From an uncultured Paracoccaceae bacterium (GTDB lineage Bacteria; Pseudomonadota; Alphaproteobacteria; Rhodobacterales; Rhodobacteraceae), in assembly GCA_947493745.1 (NCBI GenBank), contig CANLSM010000021.1, positions 1-64,000 on the forward strand: a stretch of 64,000 nt of DNA, written 5' to 3'. Positions 55,196-63,236 of this stretch are shown here, piece by piece. The position numbers were made by a program, and so were the translations under genes. The notes under the pieces are model-generated. The model saw only the letters and a program-made list of their open reading frames with translations, was not told the origin of the DNA and searched no databases. Position 1 is the stretch's first letter, and each line of letters opens with the position of its first letter.

Positions 55196-56430
55196 GCATG
55201 GAGCTTGGTATCTCGGCCAAGGTGGCTCCGCTCATCGATGCGGTGCGGACGATGGTCGTGAACGAAATCGCGCCCATGGATGCGGAGTTTCGCGCCGAGA
55301 TAGGCAAGACCGGCAACCGGTTCGAATACACCCCCCGCATGACCGAGATACTGGAAGGGCTGAAAGCTGAGGCGCGTGCGCGAAATCTGTGGAATTTCTG
55401 GCTGACCGACAGCGAGAAGGGGTACGGGCTGAGCACTGTCGAATACGCCTATCTGGCCGAGGAGATGGGCAAGACCCCGCTCGGGGCGGAGGTCTTCAAC
55501 TGCTCCGCACCCGACACGGGCAATATGGAGGTTTTCGAGCGTTACGGCACGCCCGGGATGAAGGAACGCTGGCTGAACCCCCTGCTGGCCGGTGAAATCC
55601 GGTCGGCCTATCTGATGACCGAGCCGGATGTCGCCTCCTCCGACGCAACCAACATGTCGATGTCCTGTGTTCGCGACGGCGACAACTACGTCCTGAACGG
55701 TGAGAAGTGGTGGGCGTCGGGTGCCGGTGATCCGCGCTGCAAGGTCTATATCGTGATGGTCCGGACCGGCGGTGAAGACGCGCCGAAGCACAAGCGCCAT
55801 TCCATGATCGTCGTGCCTGCTGACAGTCCCGGCATCGAGGTCCTGCGCCCTATGGAGGTCTACGGCCATGACGACGCCCCGCACGGCCATATGCATATCC
55901 GGTTCAGGGATGTACGTGTCCCCGCCGAGAACCTTCTCCTGGGTGAAGGGCGAGGCTTCGAGATCAGTCAGGGCCGGCTGGGACCCGGACGTATTCACCA
56001 TTGCATGCGCGCCATCGGTCACGCCGAGGCGGCCCTTGAAGCGATGTGCAGACGCGGCCTTCAACGTCAGGCCTTTGGCAGGAAGATCGCCCAGCTTGGG
56101 GCCAATTTCGACATCATCGCGGAATGTCGGATGGAGATCGAGCAGGCCCGCCTGCTGTGCCTGAAGGCCGCATGGATGATGGATCAGGGTGATCGCAAGG
56201 CTGCGGCGCCCTGGATCTCGCAGATCAAGGTGGTCGCTCCGAAGGTGGCGCTCAGGGTTGTCGATGAAGCGGTCCAGATGTTCGGCGGGCAGGGGATCAG
56301 TCAGGACACACCACTGGCTGCGAGCTGGACCCATCTGCGGACATTGCGGCTGGCCGACGGACCGGACGCGGTTCACCGCCGCCAGGTCGCGAGGGCGGAG
56401 TTGAGGCGCTACTCGAATGACAGGCTCTGA
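55192..56430 (+). CDS. ACAD10/11-like acyl-CoA dehydrogenase
   Basis: A 412-residue FAD acyl-CoA dehydrogenase with RNLWNFWLTDSEKGYGLSTVEYA, YLMTEPDVASSDATNMSMS, LNGEKWWASGAGDPRCKVYIVM, DVRVPAENLLLGEGRGFEISQGRLGPGRIHHCMR and MFGGQGISQDTPLAASWTHLRTLR. The H-C-M-R-A-I-G and the GDPRCK context resemble ACAD10/11 rather than short- or medium-chain enzymes. It overlaps the next gene, an APH-like kinase, by 14 bases. In mammals both domains are in one protein. Confidence 0.85.
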   Translation: MSMELGISAKVAPLIDAVRTMVVNEIAPMDAEFRAEIGKTGNRFEYTPRMTEILEGLKAEARARNLWNFWLTDSEKGYGLSTVEYAYLAEEMGKTPLGAEVFNCSAPDTGNMEVFERYGTPGMKERWLNPLLAGEIRSAYLMTEPDVASSDATNMSMSCVRDGDNYVLNGEKWWASGAGDPRCKVYIVMVRTGGEDAPKHKRHSMIVVPADSPGIEVLRPMEVYGHDDAPHGHMHIRFRDVRVPAENLLLGEGRGFEISQGRLGPGRIHHCMRAIGHAEAALEAMCRRGLQRQAFGRKIAQLGANFDIIAECRMEIEQARLLCLKAAWMMDQGDRKAAAPWISQIKVVAPKVALRVVDEAVQMFGGQGISQDTPLAASWTHLRTLRLADGPDAVHRRQVARAELRRYSNDRL

Positions 56431-57448
56431 CCTCATTGATCCGGTCCGGATCGAGCGATATCTGACAGAAAAAATTGAAGGATTTCAGGGGCCGCTGGAG
56501 ATCGTGAAGACGGAAACCGGTCAATCGAACCCCACCTTCATCCTGATCACGCCCACCACGCGCTACGTCTTGCGGCGCAAACCGCCGGGCGAACTGCTCA
56601 AGTCGGCCCACGCCGTCGAGCGGGAGTTTCGCGTGATGAAGGCACTGGCCGCATCGAATGTTCCGGTCCCGCGGATGCTGCATCTATGCGAGGACGAGGA
56701 GGTGCTGGGAAAGCCGTTCTTCGTGATGTCGCATGTGGAGGGACGCAGTTTCAACGATCCGCGGTGTAGGGATGTCTCCGACGAGACGCGGGCCCGCGTC
56801 TATGACAGCATGAATGCGACCCTTGCGGCGCTCCACAAGGTTGATGTCGAGGCCGTGGGGCTGTCGGATTTCGGTCGTCCGGGGAATTATTTCGAGCGCC
56901 AGCTGTTCCGCTGGACCGGGCAATACAGGGCATCGGAGACGGAAAATATTCTTCCTCTCGAAGAGCTTATTACCTGGCTTTCAGACAACATCCCGGAGGA
57001 GGATGGTTCGGCGTCACTGGTTCATGGCGACTGGCGGATCGACAATCTGCTCTTTGATCTGGAGACCGGCAAGGTCGCTGCGGTGCTGGACTGGGAGCTT
57101 TCCACCCTGGGGCATCCCCTGGCGGATCTCGGGGCTCAGCTCATGCAGTGGGAGATGCCCACAGGCGATGTAGGACGCGGCCTTGAGGGGGTTGATCGAA
57201 AGGCGCTGGGACTGCCGGAAAACGCAGCCTATGTCGAAACCTATGCCCGGCGGGTCGGTCTTTCGGAGAGCCCGGACACGCAATTCCCGGTCGCCTTTGC
57301 CTTCTTTCGCATGGCCGCGATCCTGCAAGGGGTCAAGAGACGTGCCATAGACGGCAATGCGTCAAACCCGGAAAAGGCAATGGAACTTGGGGCTTATGTC
57401 CCGATCTTTGCGACGAAGGCGCTCAGCTATCTCAACGCGGGATCCTGA
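56417..57448 (+). CDS. APH-like phosphotransferase (ACAD10/11 kinase-domain homologue)
   Basis: The 343-residue kinase-fold protein has a Gly-rich-like start GQSNPTFILITPTTRYVLRRKPPG, the catalytic loop VHGDWRIDNLLFD and the metal-binding DWELSTLGHPLADLG. This matches the aminoglycoside phosphotransferase family and specifically the kinase half of ACAD10/11. With the adjacent dehydrogenase it could phosphorylate a 4-hydroxyacyl-CoA for elimination. It is not an antibiotic-resistance gene on this evidence. Its end overlaps the convergent kinase gene by 17 bases. Confidence 0.85.
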   Translation: MTGSDLIDPVRIERYLTEKIEGFQGPLEIVKTETGQSNPTFILITPTTRYVLRRKPPGELLKSAHAVEREFRVMKALAASNVPVPRMLHLCEDEEVLGKPFFVMSHVEGRSFNDPRCRDVSDETRARVYDSMNATLAALHKVDVEAVGLSDFGRPGNYFERQLFRWTGQYRASETENILPLEELITWLSDNIPEEDGSASLVHGDWRIDNLLFDLETGKVAAVLDWELSTLGHPLADLGAQLMQWEMPTGDVGRGLEGVDRKALGLPENAAYVETYARRVGLSESPDTQFPVAFAFFRMAAILQGVKRRAIDGNASNPEKAMELGAYVPIFATKALSYLNAGS

Positions 57449-58769
57449 GGCAGGCCTTCAATCCGCCCAGATCCGCACTGTCGCCCAGCTCCAGCACACC
57501 GCCGTGGCTGCGCGCGACGTCCTGTGCGATCGACAGACCCAGGCCGACGCCGCCACCCTTGTTCTGGTTGCGCGAGGCGTCGAGCCGGGCAAAGGGGCGC
57601 ATCACGGCCTCACGCGCGTCCTTGGGAATGCCGGGGCCATTATCCTCGACCACAAACTCGACCGTCTTTGCCAGAAGACGCAGCGAAAGACGCACCCGCG
57701 TGCCGTAATGGGCCGCATTGTTGATAAGGTTCTGGACGGCCCGCTGCACGGCACCTTTCCGCAGGGAAAGCTCTTTGCTTTCTGGATCTTCTATCGAACA
57801 GCTCAGTGATATCTGCTTGCCGGAGCGACGCGTCATCTCGACGATGTCATCGACGAATTCGACCGCATCAACGGTGACGACATCTTCAAGCTGGTCGCCG
57901 CGCGCGAAGGCCAGAAACTCGTCCAGCATCCGCTCCATGTCGTCCACATCGCGGGTCAATTCAGCGATCTCGGGCTGATCATCGACCAGTGCCAGCGTGA
58001 GTTTCATCCGGGTGAGCGGGGTGCGCAGGTCATGACTGACGCCCGAAAGCATCTGTGTCCGCTGCTCGATCTGACGTTCCAGACGACCGCGCATCGACAG
58101 GAATGCATTGCCAGCGCGACGCACTTCCTCGGCACCGGCGGGGCGGAACGGCTCGGACCGGCCTTTTCCGAACGCCTCTGCCGCATTGGCCAGGTCGCGG
58201 ATTGGCCGTACCTGATTGCGCAGGAACAATACGGCGATGACAATCAGCAGAAGGGCCGCCGTGATCATGAGAACCAGCAATTGATGCGGGTTGGAGGCGG
58301 TGACGCGCACCCTTGGAATGATCGCATGCAGCACCCCTTTGGAGGTCTGAACCCTGAGATCAACAACCTTGCTGTCGCTGGCCAGATCGACCGAGATATC
58401 CGGCCCCAGAAGGGTCTGCAACTCGGCGGTCAGCGCGCGTCCCGAGAGGTCGTAGAACACCCGCGAGTTTTCGGCCTCCAGAGTGCCGGCCTCATCGAAC
58501 CCGAGCCTGAGCGCCAGAGGTCGCGACAGGTTGTTGAGCCGAAGCTGAGCGATGTCCCCCGAAGGCGAGGTGTCGATCACCTGAAGAGCCACGGCGATCT
58601 CGCGCGCGATGCTGCGGGTCATCTGCTGCGTCACATCCTCGAAATGCCGCTGGATGAAGACGATGGCAACGACCATCTGGAGCGCCACAATCGGCACAAT
58701 GAGAATGAGAATCGCCCGGCCAAAGAGGCTGCGGGGCAAATAGGGCTTGAGTGTCAGACCTGTGAGCAT
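57432..58769 (-). CDS. EnvZ-like sensor histidine kinase without adjacent regulator
   Basis: The 445-residue membrane kinase has two transmembrane helices (about 15-37 and 168-190) around a periplasmic domain of about 130 residues. A HAMP segment (VRPIRDLANAAEAFGKG), HisKA box MLSGVSHDLRTPLTRMKLTLALV (His) and ATPase boxes NLINNAAHYG, VEDNGPGIP and GGGVGLGLSIAQDV follow. This is the EnvZ/RstB type. No response regulator lies next to it; the gene upstream is on the other strand. The ATG at 58769 gives the standard start MLTGLTLKPYLPRSL, and one eight codons upstream is possible. Confidence 0.9.
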   Translation of the reverse strand: MLTGLTLKPYLPRSLFGRAILILIVPIVALQMVVAIVFIQRHFEDVTQQMTRSIAREIAVALQVIDTSPSGDIAQLRLNNLSRPLALRLGFDEAGTLEAENSRVFYDLSGRALTAELQTLLGPDISVDLASDSKVVDLRVQTSKGVLHAIIPRVRVTASNPHQLLVLMITAALLLIVIAVLFLRNQVRPIRDLANAAEAFGKGRSEPFRPAGAEEVRRAGNAFLSMRGRLERQIEQRTQMLSGVSHDLRTPLTRMKLTLALVDDQPEIAELTRDVDDMERMLDEFLAFARGDQLEDVVTVDAVEFVDDIVEMTRRSGKQISLSCSIEDPESKELSLRKGAVQRAVQNLINNAAHYGTRVRLSLRLLAKTVEFVVEDNGPGIPKDAREAVMRPFARLDASRNQNKGGGVGLGLSIAQDVARSHGGVLELGDSADLGGLKACLRIPR

Positions 58770-58816
58770 CCAAAACAGGGTTAAGCATTGCAACCCGGCT
58801 TCGCAAGGTATGACAG

Positions 58817-59749
58817 ATGTCCGACCCGTTCGAGAAATCCCACACTCCGGTCGCGGGCCAGGTCGAGCAACTGGCCGAGGATGTTCGCGCCGTCACGGCG
58901 CCAAACCCGAGCCCGATGACCTATACCGGCACGCGCAGCTATCTGGTGGGCAACGGCAAGCTGGCCCTGATTGATCCGGGTCCCGATGATCCGGTCCACC
59001 ACCGCGCGCTCGTGCAGGCCCTGAGACCCGGCGAAGAGATCACCCATATCCTCGTGACCCATGCCCATCTCGACCACTCGCCGCTGGCGGACCGGCTGTC
59101 TGACGAGACCGGGGCCAAGGTCTATGGCTTCGGGCCGGCCCATGCCGGCCGGTCCGATGTTATGGCAAGGTTGTCCGAAACCGGCGGGCTGGGCGGGGGT
59201 GAGGGGATTGACGCCGGTTTCGACCCCGATGTGGAGATGTCCCACGGGGACGTTCTTGAAGGGAACGGCTGGGCGCTTGAGACGATCCACACGCCCGGAC
59301 ATCTGTCCAATCATTTGTGTTTCCGGCTGCGGGATGCGGTTTTCTCGGGCGATCATGTGATGGGCTGGGCAAGCTCGCTGGTGTCGCCGCCCGATGGGGA
59401 TCTGACCGATTTCATGGCCTCCCTGCGCATTCTGCAAGGGGCATGGGACCGGGTGTATTTCCCCGGCCATGGCGCACCAGTCCGGGACCCCGGGCGTCTC
59501 GTTGGGCACCTGATCGCTCACAGGCAGGAACGCGAGGCGCAGATCCTCCATGCGCTCTCTGCGCGCGCGCTTACGCCTGCTGAGATCACCGCAGATCTCT
59601 ATCGCGATGTGCCCGAGTACATGCACCCGGCCGCCATGAGAAATGTGCTTGCCCATCTCATAGACCTGACGGTCCGCGAAGAGGTCGCACCGGTTGCGGA
59701 TCTGACCGCTGATGCGGCATTCCGGCGGTTGTCTCGCGCAGCGCCATAA
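58817..59749 (+). CDS. metallo-beta-lactamase-fold hydrolase
   Basis: A 310-residue MBL-fold protein with the zinc motif LVTHAHLDHSPLADRLS, a later HTPGHLSNHLCF, FSGDHVMGWASSLVSPPDGDLTDFMASL and FPGHGAPVRDP. A winged-helix-like C-terminus (about 240-310) resembles the LACTB2 endoribonuclease/hydrolase group. Substrates of this group include RNA and thioesters; which applies is not shown. It is divergent from the sensor kinase and upstream of tRNA-Asn. Confidence 0.88.
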   Translation: MSDPFEKSHTPVAGQVEQLAEDVRAVTAPNPSPMTYTGTRSYLVGNGKLALIDPGPDDPVHHRALVQALRPGEEITHILVTHAHLDHSPLADRLSDETGAKVYGFGPAHAGRSDVMARLSETGGLGGGEGIDAGFDPDVEMSHGDVLEGNGWALETIHTPGHLSNHLCFRLRDAVFSGDHVMGWASSLVSPPDGDLTDFMASLRILQGAWDRVYFPGHGAPVRDPGRLVGHLIAHRQEREAQILHALSARALTPAEITADLYRDVPEYMHPAAMRNVLAHLIDLTVREEVAPVADLTADAAFRRLSRAAP

Positions 59750-59816
59750 TACCGCATTATTCCACTGGACGTGATCTGGGCGAGTTGCTATAGGCCTTGA
59801 ACGATTTAGGCTCTGA

Positions 59817-59891
59817 TCCGGCGTAGCTCAGTGGTAGAGCATCGGACTGTTAATCCGCTGGTCGTAGGTTCGAATCCTACCGCCGGAGCCA
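59817..59891 (+). tRNA. tRNA-Asn (GTT)
   Basis: A complete cloverleaf with acceptor tccggcg/cgccgga, anticodon GTT at 59849-59851, T arm gttcgaat, discriminator G and encoded CCA at 59889-59891. The DNA downstream changes to IS-rich sequence, but no copy of the tRNA 3' end was found in the window. Confidence 0.97.
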
Positions 59892-60501
59892 AAAAATCGG
59901 GCTTTCGACATCATATTCGATGTCTTCGCTGGATCATCGATCCGACCGCCATCGAGCCTCCTTTGCATATTCTGCTGCCACCTGCGGTCTTGCCTCGTGA
60001 AGCTGGTCCGAACTGAGTGCGAAATTTCGAGTACATTTCTGGCACCAGAGGAGTGGACCGATGCCGAAGAGGCGATTTAGCAACGAAACAGGGTGAACTC
60101 CACGATGCCAAGTCGTTTGTGATCAATGGCATAGGAATGGAAACACACCTCTTTACACCTTCGCAAAGTCAAAGACTTACGCTGTGTTTTAAAACTGCTT
60201 TTTGGACCGATCAAACGTGCATTCACAAGATGCATGTCCGCAGGCTCCTTGCGCGAAAGACCTATCCTAGAAGATCTGCGGCACTGTCGGGAGCGGTTTG
60301 ATAGCAAAAACAATTACCTCAAGAACGATCAATGGTCTTATCGCACTCATCGTGGCGGCCTGCACGGACAACAAGCCCGATACTGTCGATCTGATTGTCA
60401 GGTCCCATCACACTCACGCGGATGCATACGGTAGCTTGGTGAGGGAGAAGGGTCGCTCGAGGAGCAAGCAAGTGCATTTGGCGGACTTCTACGGATGAAC
60501 G
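59892..60501. other. IS-remnant stretch with a truncated orfA start
   Basis: At 60061 an ATG starts MPKRRFSNE, the typical N-terminus of IS3-family OrfA, preceded by the usual gaggagtggaccg. It breaks off after 11 codons. A TTG-started ORF at 60298-60498 (66 codons) has a lipobox-like LIVAAC and an upstream GGGAG but is otherwise unrecognised. No other coding pattern was seen. The stretch is less GC-rich than the rest of the window. Confidence 0.45.
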
Positions 60502-60885
60502 CTACTCCCAGTCGTGGAATTTGCGACCAACGTAAAGCAGAGCCAAAGTAATGCAGGCCGGAACAGTCTGGATCACAAGGGTTTTGGAGGTAACCGTCGC
60601 CGCGCCGAAAATACCGGCAATGGCAACGAATATGAGGAAGCATGCAGCCGTGTTTATCTGCCATCTCCTGTCCTTGATGAGCAACGACCATCCGAGTCCC
60701 ACTGCCAGGAAAGCATTGTAGATCCCCTGATTTGCCGCCATCTGCAACGTTTCAGCAAAGAGATCCGCCGGGAAAGTTGTAAACACCTTTGGTCCACGCG
60801 ATTCCCAGGCGAAAATTTCAAACCATGCAATGTAGAAATGCAAAAGCGATATCATCGCGATCAGTATCATTGCTGCTATGCGCAT
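60502..60885 (-). CDS. DUF1304 family membrane protein
   Basis: The 127-residue protein has four hydrophobic segments and the family landmarks SLLHFYIAWFEIFAWESRGPKVF, AANQGIYNAFLAVGLGWSLL and FIFVAIAGIFGA. The function of DUF1304 is not known. The ATG at 60885 has AAAGGGG upstream and starts at the conserved helix; one nine codons upstream (60912) is in frame with no good ribosome-binding site. It lies between IS remnants. Confidence 0.82.
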   Translation of the reverse strand: MRIAAMILIAMISLLHFYIAWFEIFAWESRGPKVFTTFPADLFAETLQMAANQGIYNAFLAVGLGWSLLIKDRRWQINTAACFLIFVAIAGIFGAATVTSKTLVIQTVPACITLALLYVGRKFHDWE

Positions 60886-61028
60886 CCAATCGTTCCCCTT
60901 TGAGGTCGGCATAGGGCCATACCACGGTCTGATCCAGCGCGACGTCCGTTATTCAGGTCCGTAAGAATACCCCAGTCCCTGACGAAGCTGTCGGCGGAAC
61001 AGGCGCTTGCCCTGTCGGATCAGCGGCC

Positions 61029-61060
61029 CCCCCGTCCACGACACATCTGATGCCCTTGAG
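61029..61060 (-). repeat. GGCATCAGATGTGT element, minus-strand copy
   Basis: The minus strand reads ctcaagggcatcagatgtgt followed by cgtggacgggg. A close match in the opposite orientation is at 62268-62300. The 14-base core is identical, and most of the roughly 30 surrounding bases match. The two copies bracket the IS fragment and the ORF at 61633. Confidence 0.55.
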
Positions 61061-61130
61061 TGTCCCCGGGTCTTTTCGGAATGCTGTGGCGTTTTCGTAA
61101 CGGAGGCTCTGGTTCGTTTTCTGTTTCAGT

Positions 61131-61640
61131 TTAGGCGGCTGCGGCCTGGTGCTGCAACCGGCGTTTTGGATTGTCTGTTTCTTGATCTCCTCTCTCATCT
61201 TCAGGACCTTCGCGCCGCGGCCGCGGCAGACGTCGGCTGGGGTCAGGTTGGCCAGGCTCTCGTCGTGGCGATGGCTGTTGTAGTAGTCGACAAAGACACC
61301 GATCTGTCGTTCGAGGTCGCCGGGCAGGAAGTAGTTTTCCAGGAGAACCCGGTTCGTCATGGTCAGGTGCCAGCGTTCGATCTTGCCCTGGGTTTGCGGG
61401 GTGATGCGGCGCACCGCGAACATGATCCATGCCCTTGCCCTCAAGATAGTCGGCCAGATCAGAGGCGACATAAGATGTGCCGTTGCCACTCAGTAGCCGA
61501 GGTTTCTGAACGACCGTCGCACTGTCGCAACCGGAAGTTTCCAGCGCCAGTTCCAGCGTGTCGGCGACATCTGCGGCCTTCATCGTGGTGCAGAGCTTCC
61601 AAGCGATGATGCAACGGCTGTAGTCATCGAGGATGGCCGA
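61131..61640 (-). pseudogene. IS3-family transposase remnant, truncated and frameshifted
   Basis: The minus strand encodes the C-terminal two-thirds of an IS3-family OrfB: AILDDYSRCIIAWKL (first catalytic-region Asp), RLLSGNGTSYVASDLADYLE, then after a +1 shift near 61400 PQTQGKIERWHLTMTNRVLLENYFLPG, YYNSHRHDESLANLTPADV and KKQTIQN, and after a second shift near 61165 RRLQHQAAAA and stop. The upstream part is missing, cut at about 61640 by the start of another ORF. Confidence 0.8.
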
Positions 61641-62163
61641 TCAGTTGCTGGACACCATCATGAAGGTGCTTGTCAATGATGCACTCGCGAGCGCCATCGG
61701 GGAGTTCTCAGGCGCCTATGCGCAGTATTGGAATGACGGGCCAGTGGGCCTGGTCGGGCGTGTGACCTCGCCGATCATGGCGCGCACTCAGCATCTGATG
61801 GGGCGCACCGAGAAGCTGACCCGGCCGGAGTTCGACGAAGAGGTCGGCCGCGCGCTCTTCTCGGGCGATCTGCATCCGATCCCGCAAATCCAGCAACTGG
61901 CCCAGAACCTCCGCGCCAGGGTGCTGGATCTGATTGCCAGGGAGGCCGAGGAACTCGGTGTGTTCACGACCGCCGAGCGGCCCGAGCATATGACGTCCTA
62001 TTTCCACCGGATCTATGACACCGAGAAGATCATCCGGCATTTTGGCGATGGCTCGGCCGATGATCTGCGCCCGGTCCCGCAACGCGCATTTGTCGAGCGC
62101 CGCTCCCTCGCAGGAGACCGCCTGGCAAGTGCCGCCGAGGCCGATGAGCTGGTAGCCAGCTGA
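61633..62163 (+). CDS. hypothetical ORF whose start lies in the IS remnant junction
   Basis: A 176-codon frame. From about residue 8 the text is protein-like (AYAQYWNDGPVGLVGRV, ELTRPEFDEEVGRALFSGDL, HPIPQIQQLAQNLRARV, PEHMTSYFHRIYDTEKIIRHFGDG) and resembles parts of large plasmid or phage proteins, though no family is assigned. The first seven codons overlap the broken transposase end on the other strand, so the true upstream part was probably replaced. It is likely a fragment of a longer gene. Confidence 0.4.
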   Translation: MADQLLDTIMKVLVNDALASAIGEFSGAYAQYWNDGPVGLVGRVTSPIMARTQHLMGRTEKLTRPEFDEEVGRALFSGDLHPIPQIQQLAQNLRARVLDLIAREAEELGVFTTAERPEHMTSYFHRIYDTEKIIRHFGDGSADDLRPVPQRAFVERRSLAGDRLASAAEADELVAS

Positions 62164-62474
62164 CGGAAGCGGTCGAGAAGCCAACCCTTCAGAGCAGAGG
62201 CACCGGCATCGAAGTGGCGCAACTCCTCATCGATTATGAGGCCGCGGTTGATGACGGGAATGCGAAGCTCGAAGGCATCAGATGTGTGGTGGAGAGGTGG
62301 GCGCCGAGGCAAAGGACCGCTCGGATTGCGTCACAGCCAAAGCACGTGGCGTCCAATAGTATCCGATGACGGCAGTGCGGGATTTTGCTGCCCTTCGCCG
62401 CACCCGCATGAAGGTCTGCCATTGCAACGCTACGTGTTACTCCTGCCGATACCCCGTCTTTGATGGCGTTGGCG
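62164..62474. other. gene-poor stretch with the second GGCATCAGATGTGT copy
   Basis: About 310 bases. The plus-strand repeat copy is at 62268-62300, and the flanking text (VAQLLIDYEAAVDDGNAKLEGIR) continues the same style as the IS end at 61029. No intact gene with a plausible start was found. Confidence 0.4.
62268..62300 (+). repeat. GGCATCAGATGTGT element, plus-strand copy
   Basis: Plus-strand copy of the element at 61029-61060, in opposite orientation. The exact core is at 62274-62287, and most flanking bases also match. Confidence 0.55.
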
Positions 62475-62912
62475 TCAATCCTCGACCACAGCAAAATAGC
62501 AACGCCAAAATAAATTGGCTAGAAGACGGCAAGTAGTTATATCTACAGAGATCGTGATTGGTCTACGATCATCAGAGCTCACCAACAAGATAGTGTCATC
62601 TTCACTCATTCGCCTCCATACGCCAGCAAAGCTGGTTAGATCGGGTGGCAGGACGTCACTGCAGATTGTCGCGCCGAAAATCCCCTCCTCAAATGTGTCC
62701 AAAAGCCAATCGTCATGCTGAAGACAAAATGCAGGGGAATTCTGAGCTTGCGCATCCGTCCACCAAAGGCCGAAGACAAGAACGAAAACAAACCGGCCAA
62801 AATTATTGGCGAGAGTCCGATCCTCTAACACATAAGGACATACCAAACCGGCCAACGGATTATTCTTCGCGGACCCGCGTCCAAAAAAGTTGTTCAATAG
62901 GTTTGCAAACAT
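62475..62912 (-). CDS. possible exported protein, unknown
   Basis: A 145-codon ORF with a hydrophobic segment (FGRFVFVLVFGLWW) followed by a plausible cleavage site (DAQAQ). The mature part of about 100 residues has four or more cysteines (FCLQ, TICSD, TTCRL, RCYF). If the signal peptide is real, translation may start later than the ATG at 62912. Codon use is more AT-rich than in neighbouring core genes. No family is recognised; it may be a young or foreign gene, or a chance ORF. Confidence 0.35.
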   Translation of the reverse strand: MFANLLNNFFGRGSAKNNPLAGLVCPYVLEDRTLANNFGRFVFVLVFGLWWTDAQAQNSPAFCLQHDDWLLDTFEEGIFGATICSDVLPPDLTSFAGVWRRMSEDDTILLVSSDDRRPITISVDITTCRLLANLFWRCYFAVVED

Positions 62913-63219
62913 TCCTCAGAGGAAAGCTCGTATTTCTGTTCATGTAAACTAAAATGCGTCCCGCTCCCTTTGCGGACATTCAGGCGAGTTGCAGCATTCG
63001 GTAATATGGGCTCAAGGCAGACGAACGCAAGGCTGGCGACCAAGAGTGCTTACGAAGGATTCAAGCCCGGAAGTTCGCGGACTCCTCGCGCAATTCTTCT
63101 CCTTCACCAACCATCCGTATGCGATCCACCGGATATCTTAGGTTGACTGCTTTGAGTCCAGCCTACTCCTTCGTCAGATTGCAGCAAATGGCTGCTCCCA
63201 GTGGACGAGGCAGAATATT
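62913..63219. other. gene-free stretch before the MarR-GNAT gene
   Basis: About 300 bases with no protein-like ORF, more AT-rich at its left end. It ends at the palindromic operator of the next gene and presumably contains that gene's promoter; no clear -35/-10 pair stood out. Confidence 0.4.
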
Positions 63220-63236
63220 AGTTGTATCATACAACT
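63220..63236. promoter_or_regulatory. palindrome at the start codon of the MarR-GNAT gene (probable autoregulatory operator)
   Basis: AGTTGTAT-c-ATACAACT is a perfect 8+8 inverted repeat with a one-base centre, ending one base before the ATG at 63237. Its size and symmetry fit a MarR-family operator. It leaves no room for a normal Shine-Dalgarno sequence, so the mRNA may be leaderless or use a later start. Confidence 0.6.

Noticed and set aside
56417-57448. Aminoglycoside-resistance gene
   Set aside because: The fold is APH-like, but operon and motifs fit the ACAD10/11 kinase group and not a resistance enzyme.
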